DNA of 24,334 nucleotides from Candidatus Dadabacteria bacterium UBA2774 (GCA_002352485.1 DEIM01000193.1:6122-30455), one strand, 5' to 3'. Positions 14,155-22,023 are shown, numbered from the stretch's first letter. The notes: generated by a model from the sequence alone, not told the origin. Numbers and translations are program-made.

Positions 14155-16257
14155 TTATAAGCTAAGAGATTTCTCAAGCTCGGAGAGTTTACTTTCTAGC
14201 TCTGTGCTGCTGTAGAGCTTGCGGAGATGCCAGAGAGCGTTTTGTTTTACAAGCTCACGTGTGAATTTGCCTGTGCCCGGGGCGCGTGTAAAACTCTCAA
14301 TCTCTAAAAATACTGTATCTTCCGCCCTGTGCCATGGCCTTATGCACACCTCAATGAGCTTAAACGACTTCTTTGGGAAACGCTCTTCTTCACTATCGAA
14401 TAATTCCGAGAGCGGAATGCCCCCTAACGCCCGCGTAAGGCGCTTTACATACAAGCCGAAGATGTTTATAGCCATGGTGAAGCGCTCGATCTCTTGCATA
14501 TATTCTTCAGTGCTTAATGATAACGAGTTGTCTCTATCATAAGTAGCCCCCTTATCGTCCGCTGGTTCTTCTACCGTTTTTAGTAGGTTCAGTGACGAAG
14601 CTCCTAATGAGCGGAGCCAGAAGCTGTAAATGGTTTGTGCCAAATTCTGGGTGCTGGGATCCTGGGAACGGTTACGGAGGCGCTTTTTAAGTAGTTCACC
14701 CGTAATATCGAGAAGCGTGAGATCCTTGTGAGTATTCTCAAGATGCTTTCTCATGAGCTCGAGATCGGAAGGAGTTCTGTATTCATAGACTGAGCGTCTT
14801 TGGGAAGTCAGTACCCATGTGCGCTCTTTTTTTGATGCGTACTCTACTCTGAGCTCTCTGAGTTTTTTGTCTTTATCCCCGGTGCTTATGATGGATTCGA
14901 TAAGCTCGTCTATCTCGCGAATCTTTTCATCTACAGAGTCAGGGGAACTATCCTTTACCGAAGCATCGAGCGCGCCAGTAATCTCTTCGAGTATCAACGG
15001 ATCGTTTGAAAGGTGGGTGAGAAAGAGCATTATGTTGGCGTGCTCCCAGTCCCCGAGATTATGGCAGAGGCGGCGGATATCGTCCCTTACGCTCTCAAGA
15101 CCCAGGTTCCGCGCAAGATACAATGCGGTGAAGTAGTGATAGACGTAGTTGTACTTAAAGCAGTATCCGGATCCTGCTACACCCAAAGTACCTGCTTCAA
15201 GAAGCGTATTGATCAAATTATCCACCCGGCCCGGAGGCCTGAGCTCACCCGACTGCTTCTCAAAAAGCTCAGTCAGCTCGAGCACTGTCACGGAGGATTT
15301 CCTCTCCATAAACATCAGGTTTGCAAGCTGAGCGAGATAAACCATGAAAGCCTTCAGGTCCTCCGCTCCCGTGCTTTCTTTAATAGGTTTTGTAATCAAA
15401 TGCTCAAAGTAGTGAGCGTATGAGCTTTGTGAAGGCGCTTCTTGTTTTCCGGAATCTCCGATATTCAGGATCGTAAGTAGTATCAGAGGATAAGAGGGCG
15501 CGAGGTCTCGCCCGATTGCTTCTTCCATCATGTTTAGCGAAGATTCGATTTTGGTATCTATACCCTTAGTCTCTCTCTCCCTCTCTGGGGTAAGTCCCGG
15601 GTTATGCCATTTTTTGGACAGCTCGCGCTTTAAATCAAAGCTGAATTCCATGAGCTCAAAATTTAGCGGGGCTTTGTCTTGAGTAAATTTCGAAGAGTAT
15701 ATTTCACTCAGAAATGGAGTGCTCGCCGTAAGAATTAATAACCTGAAGTCATCAAGTAATGCTGCAGTCCGGTCGTTGTCTAGTTTCAGGCCCTCAAAGT
15801 TGTCCAGGAGGCAAATCTTTTTATCGCTGCTTGATGTTAGAATCGGCTCAAGATGTTTCACTGTGTATTGTTTCTCGTATGAACTGCGGATTAACTCTCC
15901 TAGCCTGTCTCCGCTTATATTGCCGATACGGTTACAGTCGATGTATAGGGGGTATAGCCCAATTTCTACGTAATGCTTCAAAAGGGTTTTTAGGAGCGTA
16001 GTCTTGCCCGAGTCTCCCGGGCCTGTAATACATACGACAGGCGGGAGATTCTCAATCTGTATTAAGTCTCTAGAACTTATAATTGCAGCTGTGCTTGAGC
16101 CCGGTCCCTTGATACCGGCTTTTGATAGCATAAGGTCGGGGAATACGAAAAAGTCCGCAAGCATAAGCGGGTCTTTACGCGGGTGCTTCATCTCGATTCC
16201 GGGGTCGTTTAGGAATTCCAGGAACTCTGGTCGGAACTCTGTAGTATGTTTTTCCAA
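14155..16257 (-). CDS. STAND-type P-loop NTPase without recognisable effector domain
   Basis: A 700-residue cytoplasmic protein. The N-terminal KKDPLMLADFFVFPDL-like entry (here at ~28-42) precedes a P-loop GPGDSGKTT (79-87) and a Walker B-like KICLLDNFE (147-155), with a sensor-like LLILTAS shortly after. FKYNYVYHYFTALYLARNL (~366-385) is the helical motif typical of STAND/NACHT-like ATPases that follow TIR or calcineurin-like phosphoesterase domains in immune-type proteins. Here nothing precedes the NTPase module except ~25 residues, and the helical C-terminus (390-700) has no catalytic motif I know. STAND proteins are switches that oligomerise on ligand binding, and many act in phage defence; that role is inference here. 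TTG start with AAGGAAG six bases upstream. The promoter candidate is at 16365-16394. Confidence 0.75.
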   Translation of the reverse strand: MEKHTTEFRPEFLEFLNDPGIEMKHPRKDPLMLADFFVFPDLMLSKAGIKGPGSSTAAIISSRDLIQIENLPPVVCITGPGDSGKTTLLKTLLKHYVEIGLYPLYIDCNRIGNISGDRLGELIRSSYEKQYTVKHLEPILTSSSDKKICLLDNFEGLKLDNDRTAALLDDFRLLILTASTPFLSEIYSSKFTQDKAPLNFELMEFSFDLKRELSKKWHNPGLTPERERETKGIDTKIESSLNMMEEAIGRDLAPSYPLILLTILNIGDSGKQEAPSQSSYAHYFEHLITKPIKESTGAEDLKAFMVYLAQLANLMFMERKSSVTVLELTELFEKQSGELRPPGRVDNLINTLLEAGTLGVAGSGYCFKYNYVYHYFTALYLARNLGLESVRDDIRRLCHNLGDWEHANIMLFLTHLSNDPLILEEITGALDASVKDSSPDSVDEKIREIDELIESIISTGDKDKKLRELRVEYASKKERTWVLTSQRRSVYEYRTPSDLELMRKHLENTHKDLTLLDITGELLKKRLRNRSQDPSTQNLAQTIYSFWLRSLGASSLNLLKTVEEPADDKGATYDRDNSLSLSTEEYMQEIERFTMAINIFGLYVKRLTRALGGIPLSELFDSEEERFPKKSFKLIEVCIRPWHRAEDTVFLEIESFTRAPGTGKFTRELVKQNALWHLRKLYSSTELESKLSELEKSLSL

Positions 16258-16364
16258 TTGCCGCTTCCTTGTGATCGTAGTTATTTTGTGAAATTGGCGC
16301 CTATTATATATTTAATCCCGCTAATAAGTGAGCAGTGTCTATAATTCAGGGTGTAATTATTTAG

Positions 16365-16394
16365 ATTATACTGGACTTACAGAGAATCTTGCAA
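16365..16394 (-). promoter_or_regulatory. candidate sigma70-like promoter of the STAND NTPase gene
   Basis: On the minus strand, TTGCAA (16389-16394) is followed after 18 bases by a perfect TATAAT (16365-16370). It would give a ~100-base leader before the TTG at 16257. The region is AT-rich and holds other TATAAT-like boxes, so the exact site is uncertain. Confidence 0.45.
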
Positions 16395-16436
16395 ATTATA
16401 TCTAGGATGGATTGTGAGATTATTTTCGAGACGGTA

Positions 16437-16465
16437 TTCTCAAATGGCTATAATGGATATATAAT
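16437..16465 (+). promoter_or_regulatory. candidate promoter of the small secreted protein gene
   Basis: TTCTCA (16437-16442) lies 17 bases upstream of a perfect TATAAT (16460-16465), matching 10 of 12 consensus bases. A second TATAAT at 16449-16454 has a poorer -35 element. The leader to the ATG at 16524 would be about 50 bases. It is divergent from the NTPase promoter. Confidence 0.4.
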
Positions 16466-16523
16466 ACTTAGAGTCGGGTGATGTTTACGGGTCGAACTTT
16501 AGAATTTGCTGGAGGATCGGAAG

Positions 16524-16886
16524 ATGAAAAAATTTATTGTTGCTGTTCTTATTCTACTCACGGGCGCTCAAATCTCAGGGGCGGAGACACTTACGGACCT
16601 GCTGTATATGGAAGAGCGGGATGATCCCCAGGCCATAGAGTACTATGACTCTATAAAATATGTTACGGGGAAAAGCGAGCGTCATTACAGAGAAGCCTGG
16701 CTTCAGGTTTTTAACGAGGATAACTACGTAAACCAGTGTGTAAGCACTATTCAAAATCAGGCTGTGTGCGTAGGCGCAAACGCTGTGGTTAATCTGAGCT
16801 GGACACTTGAGCACGAGTACCCGGACAACTGGTACACGGTAGTATGCCAGGGACTTGCGGTCTGGAAATACAGCGATTCTTATTAA
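16524..16886 (+). CDS. small secreted protein of unknown function
   Basis: A 120-residue protein starting at ATG 16524, with GGAGGA seven bases upstream; an in-frame TTG at 16506 is less likely because the signal peptide begins at MKKF. MKKFIVAVLILLTGAQISGA is a clear Sec signal with cleavage likely after SGA. The mature ~100 residues are acidic at first (ERDDPQAIEYYDS) and then contain three cysteines (NQCVSTIQ, AVCVGAN, VVCQGLA) and aromatic residues (LSWTLEHEYPDNWY, AVWKYSDSY). This suggests a compact periplasmic or secreted fold, with at least one Cys unpaired or dimerising. I do not recognise the family. No lipobox. It precedes a series of other exported proteins on the same strand. Confidence 0.7.
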   Translation: MKKFIVAVLILLTGAQISGAETLTDLLYMEERDDPQAIEYYDSIKYVTGKSERHYREAWLQVFNEDNYVNQCVSTIQNQAVCVGANAVVNLSWTLEHEYPDNWYTVVCQGLAVWKYSDSY

Positions 16887-17033
16887 TTTCAGGCACTTAG
16901 ATTGTTAAAACTAGAAAGTGACTGAGCTTTGTAATTAATAGCTCTAAAAACCTGCATTGTAATTCCTGTCGTAAAGCTTTCCTTGAGCTTTATTAGCTGT
17001 TCTAAATTAATTTCTCCAAATTTCACATTTTAT

Positions 17034-17045
17034 CCATTATAATGG
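17034..17045 (+). promoter_or_regulatory. perfect 12-bp palindrome over a TATAAT box
   Basis: CCATTATAATGG is a perfect inverted repeat with a TATAAT (17038-17043) at its centre, about 100 bases upstream of the two-domain protein gene. The -35 region is poor, so an activator or repressor bound at the palindrome is conceivable. Twelve-base palindromes also occur by chance in AT-rich DNA. Confidence 0.3.
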
Positions 17046-17070
17046 TTTACGTTGAACTGAGGGAAGGTCG

Positions 17071-17106
17071 ATGCTATCTCCCACAACGTTGCTTGGGTCT
17101 TGGTGA
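17071..17106 (+). CDS. possible 11-codon leader ORF
   Basis: An ATG at 17071 preceded by GAGGGAAGG encodes an 11-residue peptide beginning MLSPTT and ending GSW before TGA. It lies between the palindrome/TATAAT at 17034 and the large gene at 17146. The good ribosome site is the only evidence. It may be a chance ORF. Confidence 0.2.
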   Translation: MLSPTTLLGSW

Positions 17107-17145
17107 ATGCCTGAACCTTAGCTATTTAAGAGGATGGGTTAAGTG

Positions 17146-18387
17146 ATGAAACGGGGTCTTCTCATAATAGTCGCGCTCTTTTTGATTGCCGCAGTTGTTC
17201 TATCGTATTTTGACCGGGGCCGTGAGCCCGGGCCCATAGAGATTGCCGAGGATATGAGGGCCAGGGCGTGCGGCGGCGAGCTTGAAGAGTTCAATGCGTA
17301 TTTAGATAAAGAAGCGGTAGAGCTGGCGCTAAAGAGGTCTGAGCTTGAGAGGATGCGTAAAGATTTTATCTACAGCACCACAAAAGAGCCCCACGGCTCG
17401 CTCAAGGTGAGAGACATTATTGTAAACACCGTCCCAGAGCTGCTCTCTTTTAAACTGCAGCTGTATAGTAAGCAGGTGAGGGCAGGGGAGTTCGGCCCTA
17501 TCTGCAATATGGAGCTTGTAAGAGTCGGGAGCAATGAGAGTACAGTCAAGATAAGGTTCCCGGGGGGTGAGCGATCGACATGGGGTTTTGGTAAAGTCGG
17601 GCAAGAGTGGAAGCTTGTCTCGATAAGGGACGTTCTGCCGCTTACACTTGCTTCGCTAAAATCAGGCAAAAAGAAAGCAGTTAATGGTAAACCTCCATAT
17701 GATAATACCTCGAGCGAAATAGTGCCTGACCCCGGTGCGGCAGAAAGCTCCACACAGCCTGTACTGAAAGAGGGTACGAAAGAGCAGGCTTACGAGCCTG
17801 AGGATCATACGGCTCGGATAGAAGCGCCTGATCAAACAGATCAGCCGCACGGAGCTGAAGACAAGAATGAAATTGAAACTACGGTGATTGATAATGAGCC
17901 AGAGGAGGTTGTGGAAATTATAGCCGGCCCCTCAGGACATGACTTCAGGAATACGAGCTGGGGGATGACGCCCGCGCAGGTTCAAGCAGCGGAGGGCACG
18001 GAGCCCGGCATCAAAGGCCCGGATGAGCTGGTGTACAACACATACTTTAAAGGTGAGAGCGTAAAGGTGCGTTACAAATTCACTGTTAACGCGCTTAAAT
18101 CTGGTGGGGTAATATTCCTTAACGAGCACCCGGAGGAAATTTTCTACGTTCAGGATTATGAGAAAAGGAAAGGCGACTTAACTGCTCAGTACGGGGAGCC
18201 GGTAATAGATGAGGAAATATGGTACAACCGCCTCTATGAGGGAGCACCGGAACGAATGGGGTTTGCTGTAGCGATAGGACATTTGAAGCTCAGGACCAAG
18301 TGGAGGACTGAGAGCTCGGATATACTTCTTGAGTTAAAGAGCGAAGATTACAATATGATTCTCGTACTGTCTTTCCATTCCCTTTAA
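17146..18387 (+). CDS. membrane-anchored two-domain envelope protein (domain A + domain B fusion)
   Basis: This is a 413- or 414-residue protein; GTG 17143 and ATG 17146 are adjacent in-frame starts, with AGAGGA upstream. A single N-terminal helix (RGLLIIVALFLIAAVVLSYF) anchors it, with no lipobox. Domain A (about 30-165) has Cys43 and Cys121 and ends in TVKIRFPG...WGFGKVGQEWKLVSIRD. It matches the lipoprotein at 18443-18901. An acidic, Pro/Ser/Glu-rich linker (about 170-262) follows. Domain B (266-414) opens with DFRNTSWGMTPAQVQAAE and matches the lipoprotein at 21443-21997; this FRxxxWGM opening occurs in many periplasmic proteins of unknown function. The active periplasmic role is unknown. 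The gene is thus a fusion of two families present separately nearby. It probably heads a group with the domain A lipoprotein, although that gene also has its own promoter. Confidence 0.75.
   Translation: MKRGLLIIVALFLIAAVVLSYFDRGREPGPIEIAEDMRARACGGELEEFNAYLDKEAVELALKRSELERMRKDFIYSTTKEPHGSLKVRDIIVNTVPELLSFKLQLYSKQVRAGEFGPICNMELVRVGSNESTVKIRFPGGERSTWGFGKVGQEWKLVSIRDVLPLTLASLKSGKKKAVNGKPPYDNTSSEIVPDPGAAESSTQPVLKEGTKEQAYEPEDHTARIEAPDQTDQPHGAEDKNEIETTVIDNEPEEVVEIIAGPSGHDFRNTSWGMTPAQVQAAEGTEPGIKGPDELVYNTYFKGESVKVRYKFTVNALKSGGVIFLNEHPEEIFYVQDYEKRKGDLTAQYGEPVIDEEIWYNRLYEGAPERMGFAVAIGHLKLRTKWRTESSDILLELKSEDYNMILVLSFHSL
17940..17969 (+). repeat. 30-base near-identical block shared with 21541-21570
   Basis: The 30 bases encoding the start of domain B (DFRNTSWGMT and flanking bases) are the same in 29 of 30 positions at 17940-17969 and 21541-21570. 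The one difference (ACG versus ACT) leaves Thr unchanged. Outside the block the two genes diverge strongly. Confidence 0.85.
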
Positions 18388-18412
18388 CATCCATTAATAT
18401 TTCCGGTACAAT
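18384..18412 (+). promoter_or_regulatory. sigma70-like promoter of the domain A lipoprotein gene, overlapping the upstream stop codon
   Basis: TTAACA (18384-18389), 17 bases, then TACAAT (18407-18412) matches 10 of 12 consensus positions with ideal spacing. The -35 box overlaps the TAA stop of the preceding gene (18385-18387). The start point would be near 18419, about 24 bases before the ATG at 18443. Confidence 0.6.
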
Positions 18413-18442
18413 CTACGGACCTCAGGAGGAGATAGGAGCATA

Positions 18443-18901
18443 ATGAAACAAGTAATAATGATAATTCTCACGGCGCTTTGCCTTTCGGCATGTTCTTCAG
18501 GAAACAGCGAAATTGAGCCCATTTTTAACAGTATGAAAGAAGCCGGCTGCCAAGAAGACATGGAAGGCTTCTTTTCAAACGTGAGCATGAACGCCATGAG
18601 GAACAACTTTAATAAAGACACCGTCGATAATATTATGGGAGGGGCCTACGAGGACAAGCTCTCTGAGCGCGCTCAGGAGCTTAGCGGTGATGAGTGGGAA
18701 AAAATGGCCTCACGTTATGTGCTGTCGGTCATGCAGCATTACAGGGACGAAGTGAACAAAGGCCAGACTGGCCAGATATGCAAGATGCAGATCGTGACCG
18801 TGAAAAAAAATACCGTGACCGTGAAAATGCCCGGTGAGCCGGATATAAAATGGGTCTTCGGCCAATCAGGTAAGAAGCTAAAGCTGGTGTCGGTTTATTA
18901 A
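18443..18901 (+). CDS. lipoprotein with domain A alone
   Basis: A 152-residue protein with signal peptide MKQVIMIILTALCLSA and lipobox LSAC (lipidated Cys17), so it is an inner- or outer-membrane lipoprotein. The mature part aligns with residues 30-165 of the two-domain protein just upstream. Both have the first Cys (EAGCQEDM, Cys36; partner Cys43), the second Cys in GQICKMQIV (Cys113; partner GPICNMELV, Cys121), and the ending TVKMPG...WVFGQSGKKLKLVSVY. The conserved Cys pair suggests a disulfide. No known family is recognised. Two purine-rich ribosome sites (AGGAGGAG and AGGAG) precede the ATG. Own promoter at 18384-18412; 55 bases follow the upstream gene. Confidence 0.75.
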   Translation: MKQVIMIILTALCLSACSSGNSEIEPIFNSMKEAGCQEDMEGFFSNVSMNAMRNNFNKDTVDNIMGGAYEDKLSERAQELSGDEWEKMASRYVLSVMQHYRDEVNKGQTGQICKMQIVTVKKNTVTVKMPGEPDIKWVFGQSGKKLKLVSVY

Positions 18902-19109
18902 ACGGTTTTTGCTAGGTCTTCCGCACTCTTACACATAACTGTTTATATACCCCACAGCTCTAATTATTTGCAGCTTGAATTGAAATTCTGAATTTATATT
19001 GGCGAATTATTTCCTGCTTTTATCCTTGCCCCTATGTTCTGAAATAACGCTGTACTTCTTCTTTTATATATTCTATAGTTGATATATAAAGTAAGAGAGG
19101 TAAAGGCAA

Positions 19110-20858
19110 ATGGCTTGGGGAAAGTGTTTAGCAGCATTCTTTGTTGCAGGGCTGGCCATATCGATAAGTCATTCTTCAGAGGCCAGAGATTTTATAGTTG
19201 ATTCCGTGATAGACCTGCCTGCCCGGGAGCTCAGCTCTGAGAACTGCGAGGCGGAGTCCGGCCGCTGTACGCTAAGGGCCGCAATCCAAAAAGCCAATCT
19301 GTTATTCGATAGGGGCGAGACCGACCACAGGATCCTGCTCGGACCGGGGGAGTATCTCCTGAGTGTGGAAGGCCCGGGTGAAGACGGCGCTCGCACGGGA
19401 GACCTGGATATAAGATCGAATATCACTATCACGGATAACGACTCCGGGACGGGTAAGGATTTTTGCGTACTTCACTGCTCAAACGCCCAAACCATTAATA
19501 TTATAATAGACGGCAATAACATCGACCGTGTTTTTCACATCGTAAGTGGAAAAGTAACGATCGAAAACGTAATTATAAGAAACGGACGTATAGACAATGC
19601 TCCGGGCGGCGGAATTTATAACGAAGACGAACTTACACTCCTAAACGTCGCGCTCTTGAGAAACCTCTCGAACAAAGGCGGGGGCTTGAGCTCAAGCGGA
19701 GCTTCCTCGTTAACTAAGGTGGATATTAAGAGTAACGGTTATTTGGTATCTCACACTGTACATTCCGATAAAGTGGGGGGAGGGATTCATAATAGTGGCA
19801 ATATGGCAATATCCGACGCTCACATAGAGGGGAACTTCAGTAAATTTAAGGGCGGCGGGATTGCAAATGAAGGCCCGGGTGCGGAGCTTAGTGTAACGGA
19901 CGCCGTGATCTTTTCTAACCGTGTGCCGATCACAGATGAGATTACTTTGCCGGGCTTGATGTTGAACCCCAGAGGGGGCGGAGTATTTAACTCGGGGAGC
20001 ATGAGTATCACCGGTACGGAAATTTACATGAACCTGGGTAAAAACGGGGGTGGAGTTTGGAACGAGGGGACTATGGAGCTGGACAAGGTTGCAGTTTATA
20101 GAAACAAAACGAGAGACGTCTATCCTGGAGACAGCCTCTACAGGGGTGGTGGTATCGGGAATTATTCTTCAGCTATGCCCGGGAGCGTAATTACGATAAA
20201 AGAAAGCGCAATATACGAAAATCGAGCCGGGGTAGGCGGGGGGATCTATAACCTGGACGGGAGAGTCAGGTTTACAAACTCCACCGTGAGCAGTAATGTG
20301 GCGGATAGTACTTCTGCGGGAATATACTGTGAAGACGGGGTCCTGGAGTTCTCTAATTCCACATATTACAGGAATTTCGTGAGGCTTGGCGGCTCCACTT
20401 TTAGTAATACCCATTCCCTGGGAGCACACAGTTGTGAGATTACGATCAAGAACTCGCTATTTGTTGAAGACCGTCACAGTACTATGCATCTGGAAGACAC
20501 GAGAGTTAACTCCCTTGACTATAACTATTCGACCCGGGCGCACTTTGTTCAGGACCGCTTCGGCAACCCTCTTAGCCCCCATGACCTCGGGGGAGGTGTG
20601 CCGACGGGCATCGGGCCGCTTCAAAATAACGGGGGGCCTGCCCCGACGCACGCATTGACGAGCGGAGGCGGAGTGGACTATATACCACCGGGCAATTGCA
20701 CTGATCTGGACGGGGCGCCCCTTAGGACTGATCAGAGGGGTTTCACACGGCCCATAGGCGTGGGGTGTGATATAGGGGCGTATGAAAAGCTTGACTTCAA
20801 TTTTATATTATCCTTCCCTCCGGGACATTTTTTACGTAGAGCATACGGAATAAATTAG
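19110..20858 (+). CDS. secreted CSLREA-type right-handed beta-helix protein
   Basis: This is a 582-residue protein with a Sec signal (WGKCLAAFFVAGLAISISHSSEA). CTLRAAIQKAN at 53-63 is a variant of the CSLREAIxxAN motif that opens CSLREA-domain proteins, with Cys46 and Cys53. The middle (~130-480) is a run of ~20-30-residue coils with GGGIYN, GGGLSS, GGGIHN, GGGIAN, GGGVFN, GGGVWN and GGGIGN turns, typical of parallel beta-helix (polymorphic outer-membrane/PbH1-like) surface proteins. Near the end, PLQNNGGPAPTHAL and DQRGFTRPIGVGCDIGAYE are the choice-of-anchor Q signature. The ~20-residue tail after GAYE lacks a sorting motif that I recognise. It is probably cell-surface or secreted; binding or enzymatic function is unknown. 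ATG at 19110 with AGAGAGG nine bases upstream. Confidence 0.85.
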   Translation: MAWGKCLAAFFVAGLAISISHSSEARDFIVDSVIDLPARELSSENCEAESGRCTLRAAIQKANLLFDRGETDHRILLGPGEYLLSVEGPGEDGARTGDLDIRSNITITDNDSGTGKDFCVLHCSNAQTINIIIDGNNIDRVFHIVSGKVTIENVIIRNGRIDNAPGGGIYNEDELTLLNVALLRNLSNKGGGLSSSGASSLTKVDIKSNGYLVSHTVHSDKVGGGIHNSGNMAISDAHIEGNFSKFKGGGIANEGPGAELSVTDAVIFSNRVPITDEITLPGLMLNPRGGGVFNSGSMSITGTEIYMNLGKNGGGVWNEGTMELDKVAVYRNKTRDVYPGDSLYRGGGIGNYSSAMPGSVITIKESAIYENRAGVGGGIYNLDGRVRFTNSTVSSNVADSTSAGIYCEDGVLEFSNSTYYRNFVRLGGSTFSNTHSLGAHSCEITIKNSLFVEDRHSTMHLEDTRVNSLDYNYSTRAHFVQDRFGNPLSPHDLGGGVPTGIGPLQNNGGPAPTHALTSGGGVDYIPPGNCTDLDGAPLRTDQRGFTRPIGVGCDIGAYEKLDFNFILSFPPGHFLRRAYGIN

Positions 20859-21005
20859 TCCAATCCGGTATAGTTTCGATTTAAATAACAAAAATTTTTG
20901 AGCGAATAATTTGCTCATTCACGATCAGGGTATTATATTATGCTCTGAGGTTGGAGTTTAAGTACAACCACGGGTCAACAAAGCATTACGAACGGAGGAT
21001 AGGAA

Positions 21006-21260
21006 TTGGATAGAGAGACTTTCGGACCGCTGACCGATCTATTTGGCAGCGATACACAGGGACGGTTAATTTTTGATCTAGTAAGAACGATAGTGGCCAA
21101 CAGAATAAAATTGAGAGCGCTTGAAGGCGTTCTCATAGAAAAAGGCATAATAACCACAGAAGAGCTAAACAGGATATATGAAAATGTATTGTCTGCTAGC
21201 TCAGACGATATTATTAATGAGGTTCTGCAGGAATTCGGCGGCGGCAATACGGATTATTGA
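21006..21260 (+). CDS. small helical cytoplasmic protein of unknown function
   Basis: An 84-residue protein starting at TTG 21006 behind a strong GGAGGA (20994-20999). No signal peptide or membrane segment. It is predicted mostly helical. LRALEGVLIEKGIITTEELNRIYE has the form of a helix-turn-helix-like ALxxLLxEKGIxTxEEL motif that recurs in many unrelated proteins, so it does not identify the function. Its neighbours are exported proteins, which makes an adapter or regulatory role possible but unsupported. A weak 5-bp stem (TGAGC/GCTCA) lies upstream near 20900-20920. The strong ribosome site is the main reason to accept this gene. Confidence 0.6.
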   Translation: MDRETFGPLTDLFGSDTQGRLIFDLVRTIVANRIKLRALEGVLIEKGIITTEELNRIYENVLSASSDDIINEVLQEFGGGNTDY

Positions 21261-21442
21261 GCCCAGATTAAGCTTATAACAAACTTACAAAGTGATACAC
21301 GAAGCTCAGAGCGGAGTGTAGTCGGATAGCAGTATTGAGTTTGTGCGAATAATTTTCTTAAAAACCCTTGAGTTACGCTCGCAATTAATGTTAATACATG
21401 TATTTTATAACAAAACGGATTCAAAGAACTAAGGACTCGGGC

Positions 21443-21997
21443 ATGAAGAAATATATAATTATTCTACTTTTTACTGTGGTATCCATACTTACTTACGGAT
21501 GCTCCACAGATGAAAAAATAAATGACAAGAGTGATGGACTTGACTTCAGGAATACTAGCTGGGGGATGACACAAGAGGAAGTGAAGGCAACCGAGAGTAT
21601 ACCCCCGACTGATGAGCAGCCGACCGTTATCACTTATGTAAGTGAGTTTGAGGGGATGCCATCGGTAATCGGGTATTTGTTCGAGGACGGCAAGCTGACA
21701 CGGGCGGGTTATGTTATGACCAAGAGCTATGAGGAGCCGGGGATGTACGTAGGCGACTTCAACAAACTAAGAGATTTTCATACGACGAAATACGGCAAGC
21801 CTGCGTACGATAGTGTGAATTGGAAGGAGGGCGCTGAGTCTGACATCAAAACCGAAGCTTACCCTCAGGCGGCGTGCGACGGGGATGCGCAGTACATGGC
21901 AGGCTGGCTTACAGAGGGATCAATGGTTAAGCTAATGCTCCATGGTAGAGACGGAAAGTGCGAGCTTGGCGTAATGTACGAGAGTAAGCAATATTAG
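21443..21997 (+). CDS. lipoprotein with domain B alone
   Basis: A 184-residue protein starting at ATG 21443 with AAGGA about eight bases upstream; an upstream in-frame extension to 21398 has no ribosome site and would bury the signal peptide. MKKYIIILLFTVVSILTYG is followed by Cys20 in an LTYGC lipobox. The mature part begins with a short polar linker, then DFRNTSWGMTQEEVKATE (34-51), and aligns over its whole length with the C-terminal half of the protein at 17146-18387. Shared points include a Tyr-Gly-x-Pro near the middle (TKYGKPAYDSVNW versus AQYGEPVIDEEIW) and a final beta-rich segment. Two additional Cys (145, 173) are not in the paralog. Function unknown; located in the envelope. Confidence 0.75.
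   Translation: MKKYIIILLFTVVSILTYGCSTDEKINDKSDGLDFRNTSWGMTQEEVKATESIPPTDEQPTVITYVSEFEGMPSVIGYLFEDGKLTRAGYVMTKSYEEPGMYVGDFNKLRDFHTTKYGKPAYDSVNWKEGAESDIKTEAYPQAACDGDAQYMAGWLTEGSMVKLMLHGRDGKCELGVMYESKQY
21541..21570 (+). repeat. second copy of the 30-base domain B block
   Basis: This is the partner of 17940-17969, with 29 of 30 bases identical and in the same reading frame, coding for DFRNTSWGMT. Confidence 0.85.
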
Positions 21998-22023
21998 TTC
22001 GGTCGCAAAATGAAAGAATAGGT

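Noticed and set aside
15013..15423. 136-codon plus-strand frame inside the STAND gene
   Set aside because: It is antisense to the motif-bearing NTPase frame, with no ribosome site or family pattern.
19600..20260. GGGxxN repeats in the beta-helix gene as a DNA tandem repeat
   Set aside because: The periodicity is at protein level with diverged codons, explained by the beta-helix fold.
20895..21365. Repeated 11-mer GCGAATAATTT in the two spacers flanking the 84-residue gene
   Set aside because: It is too short and AT-rich to distinguish from chance without more copies.
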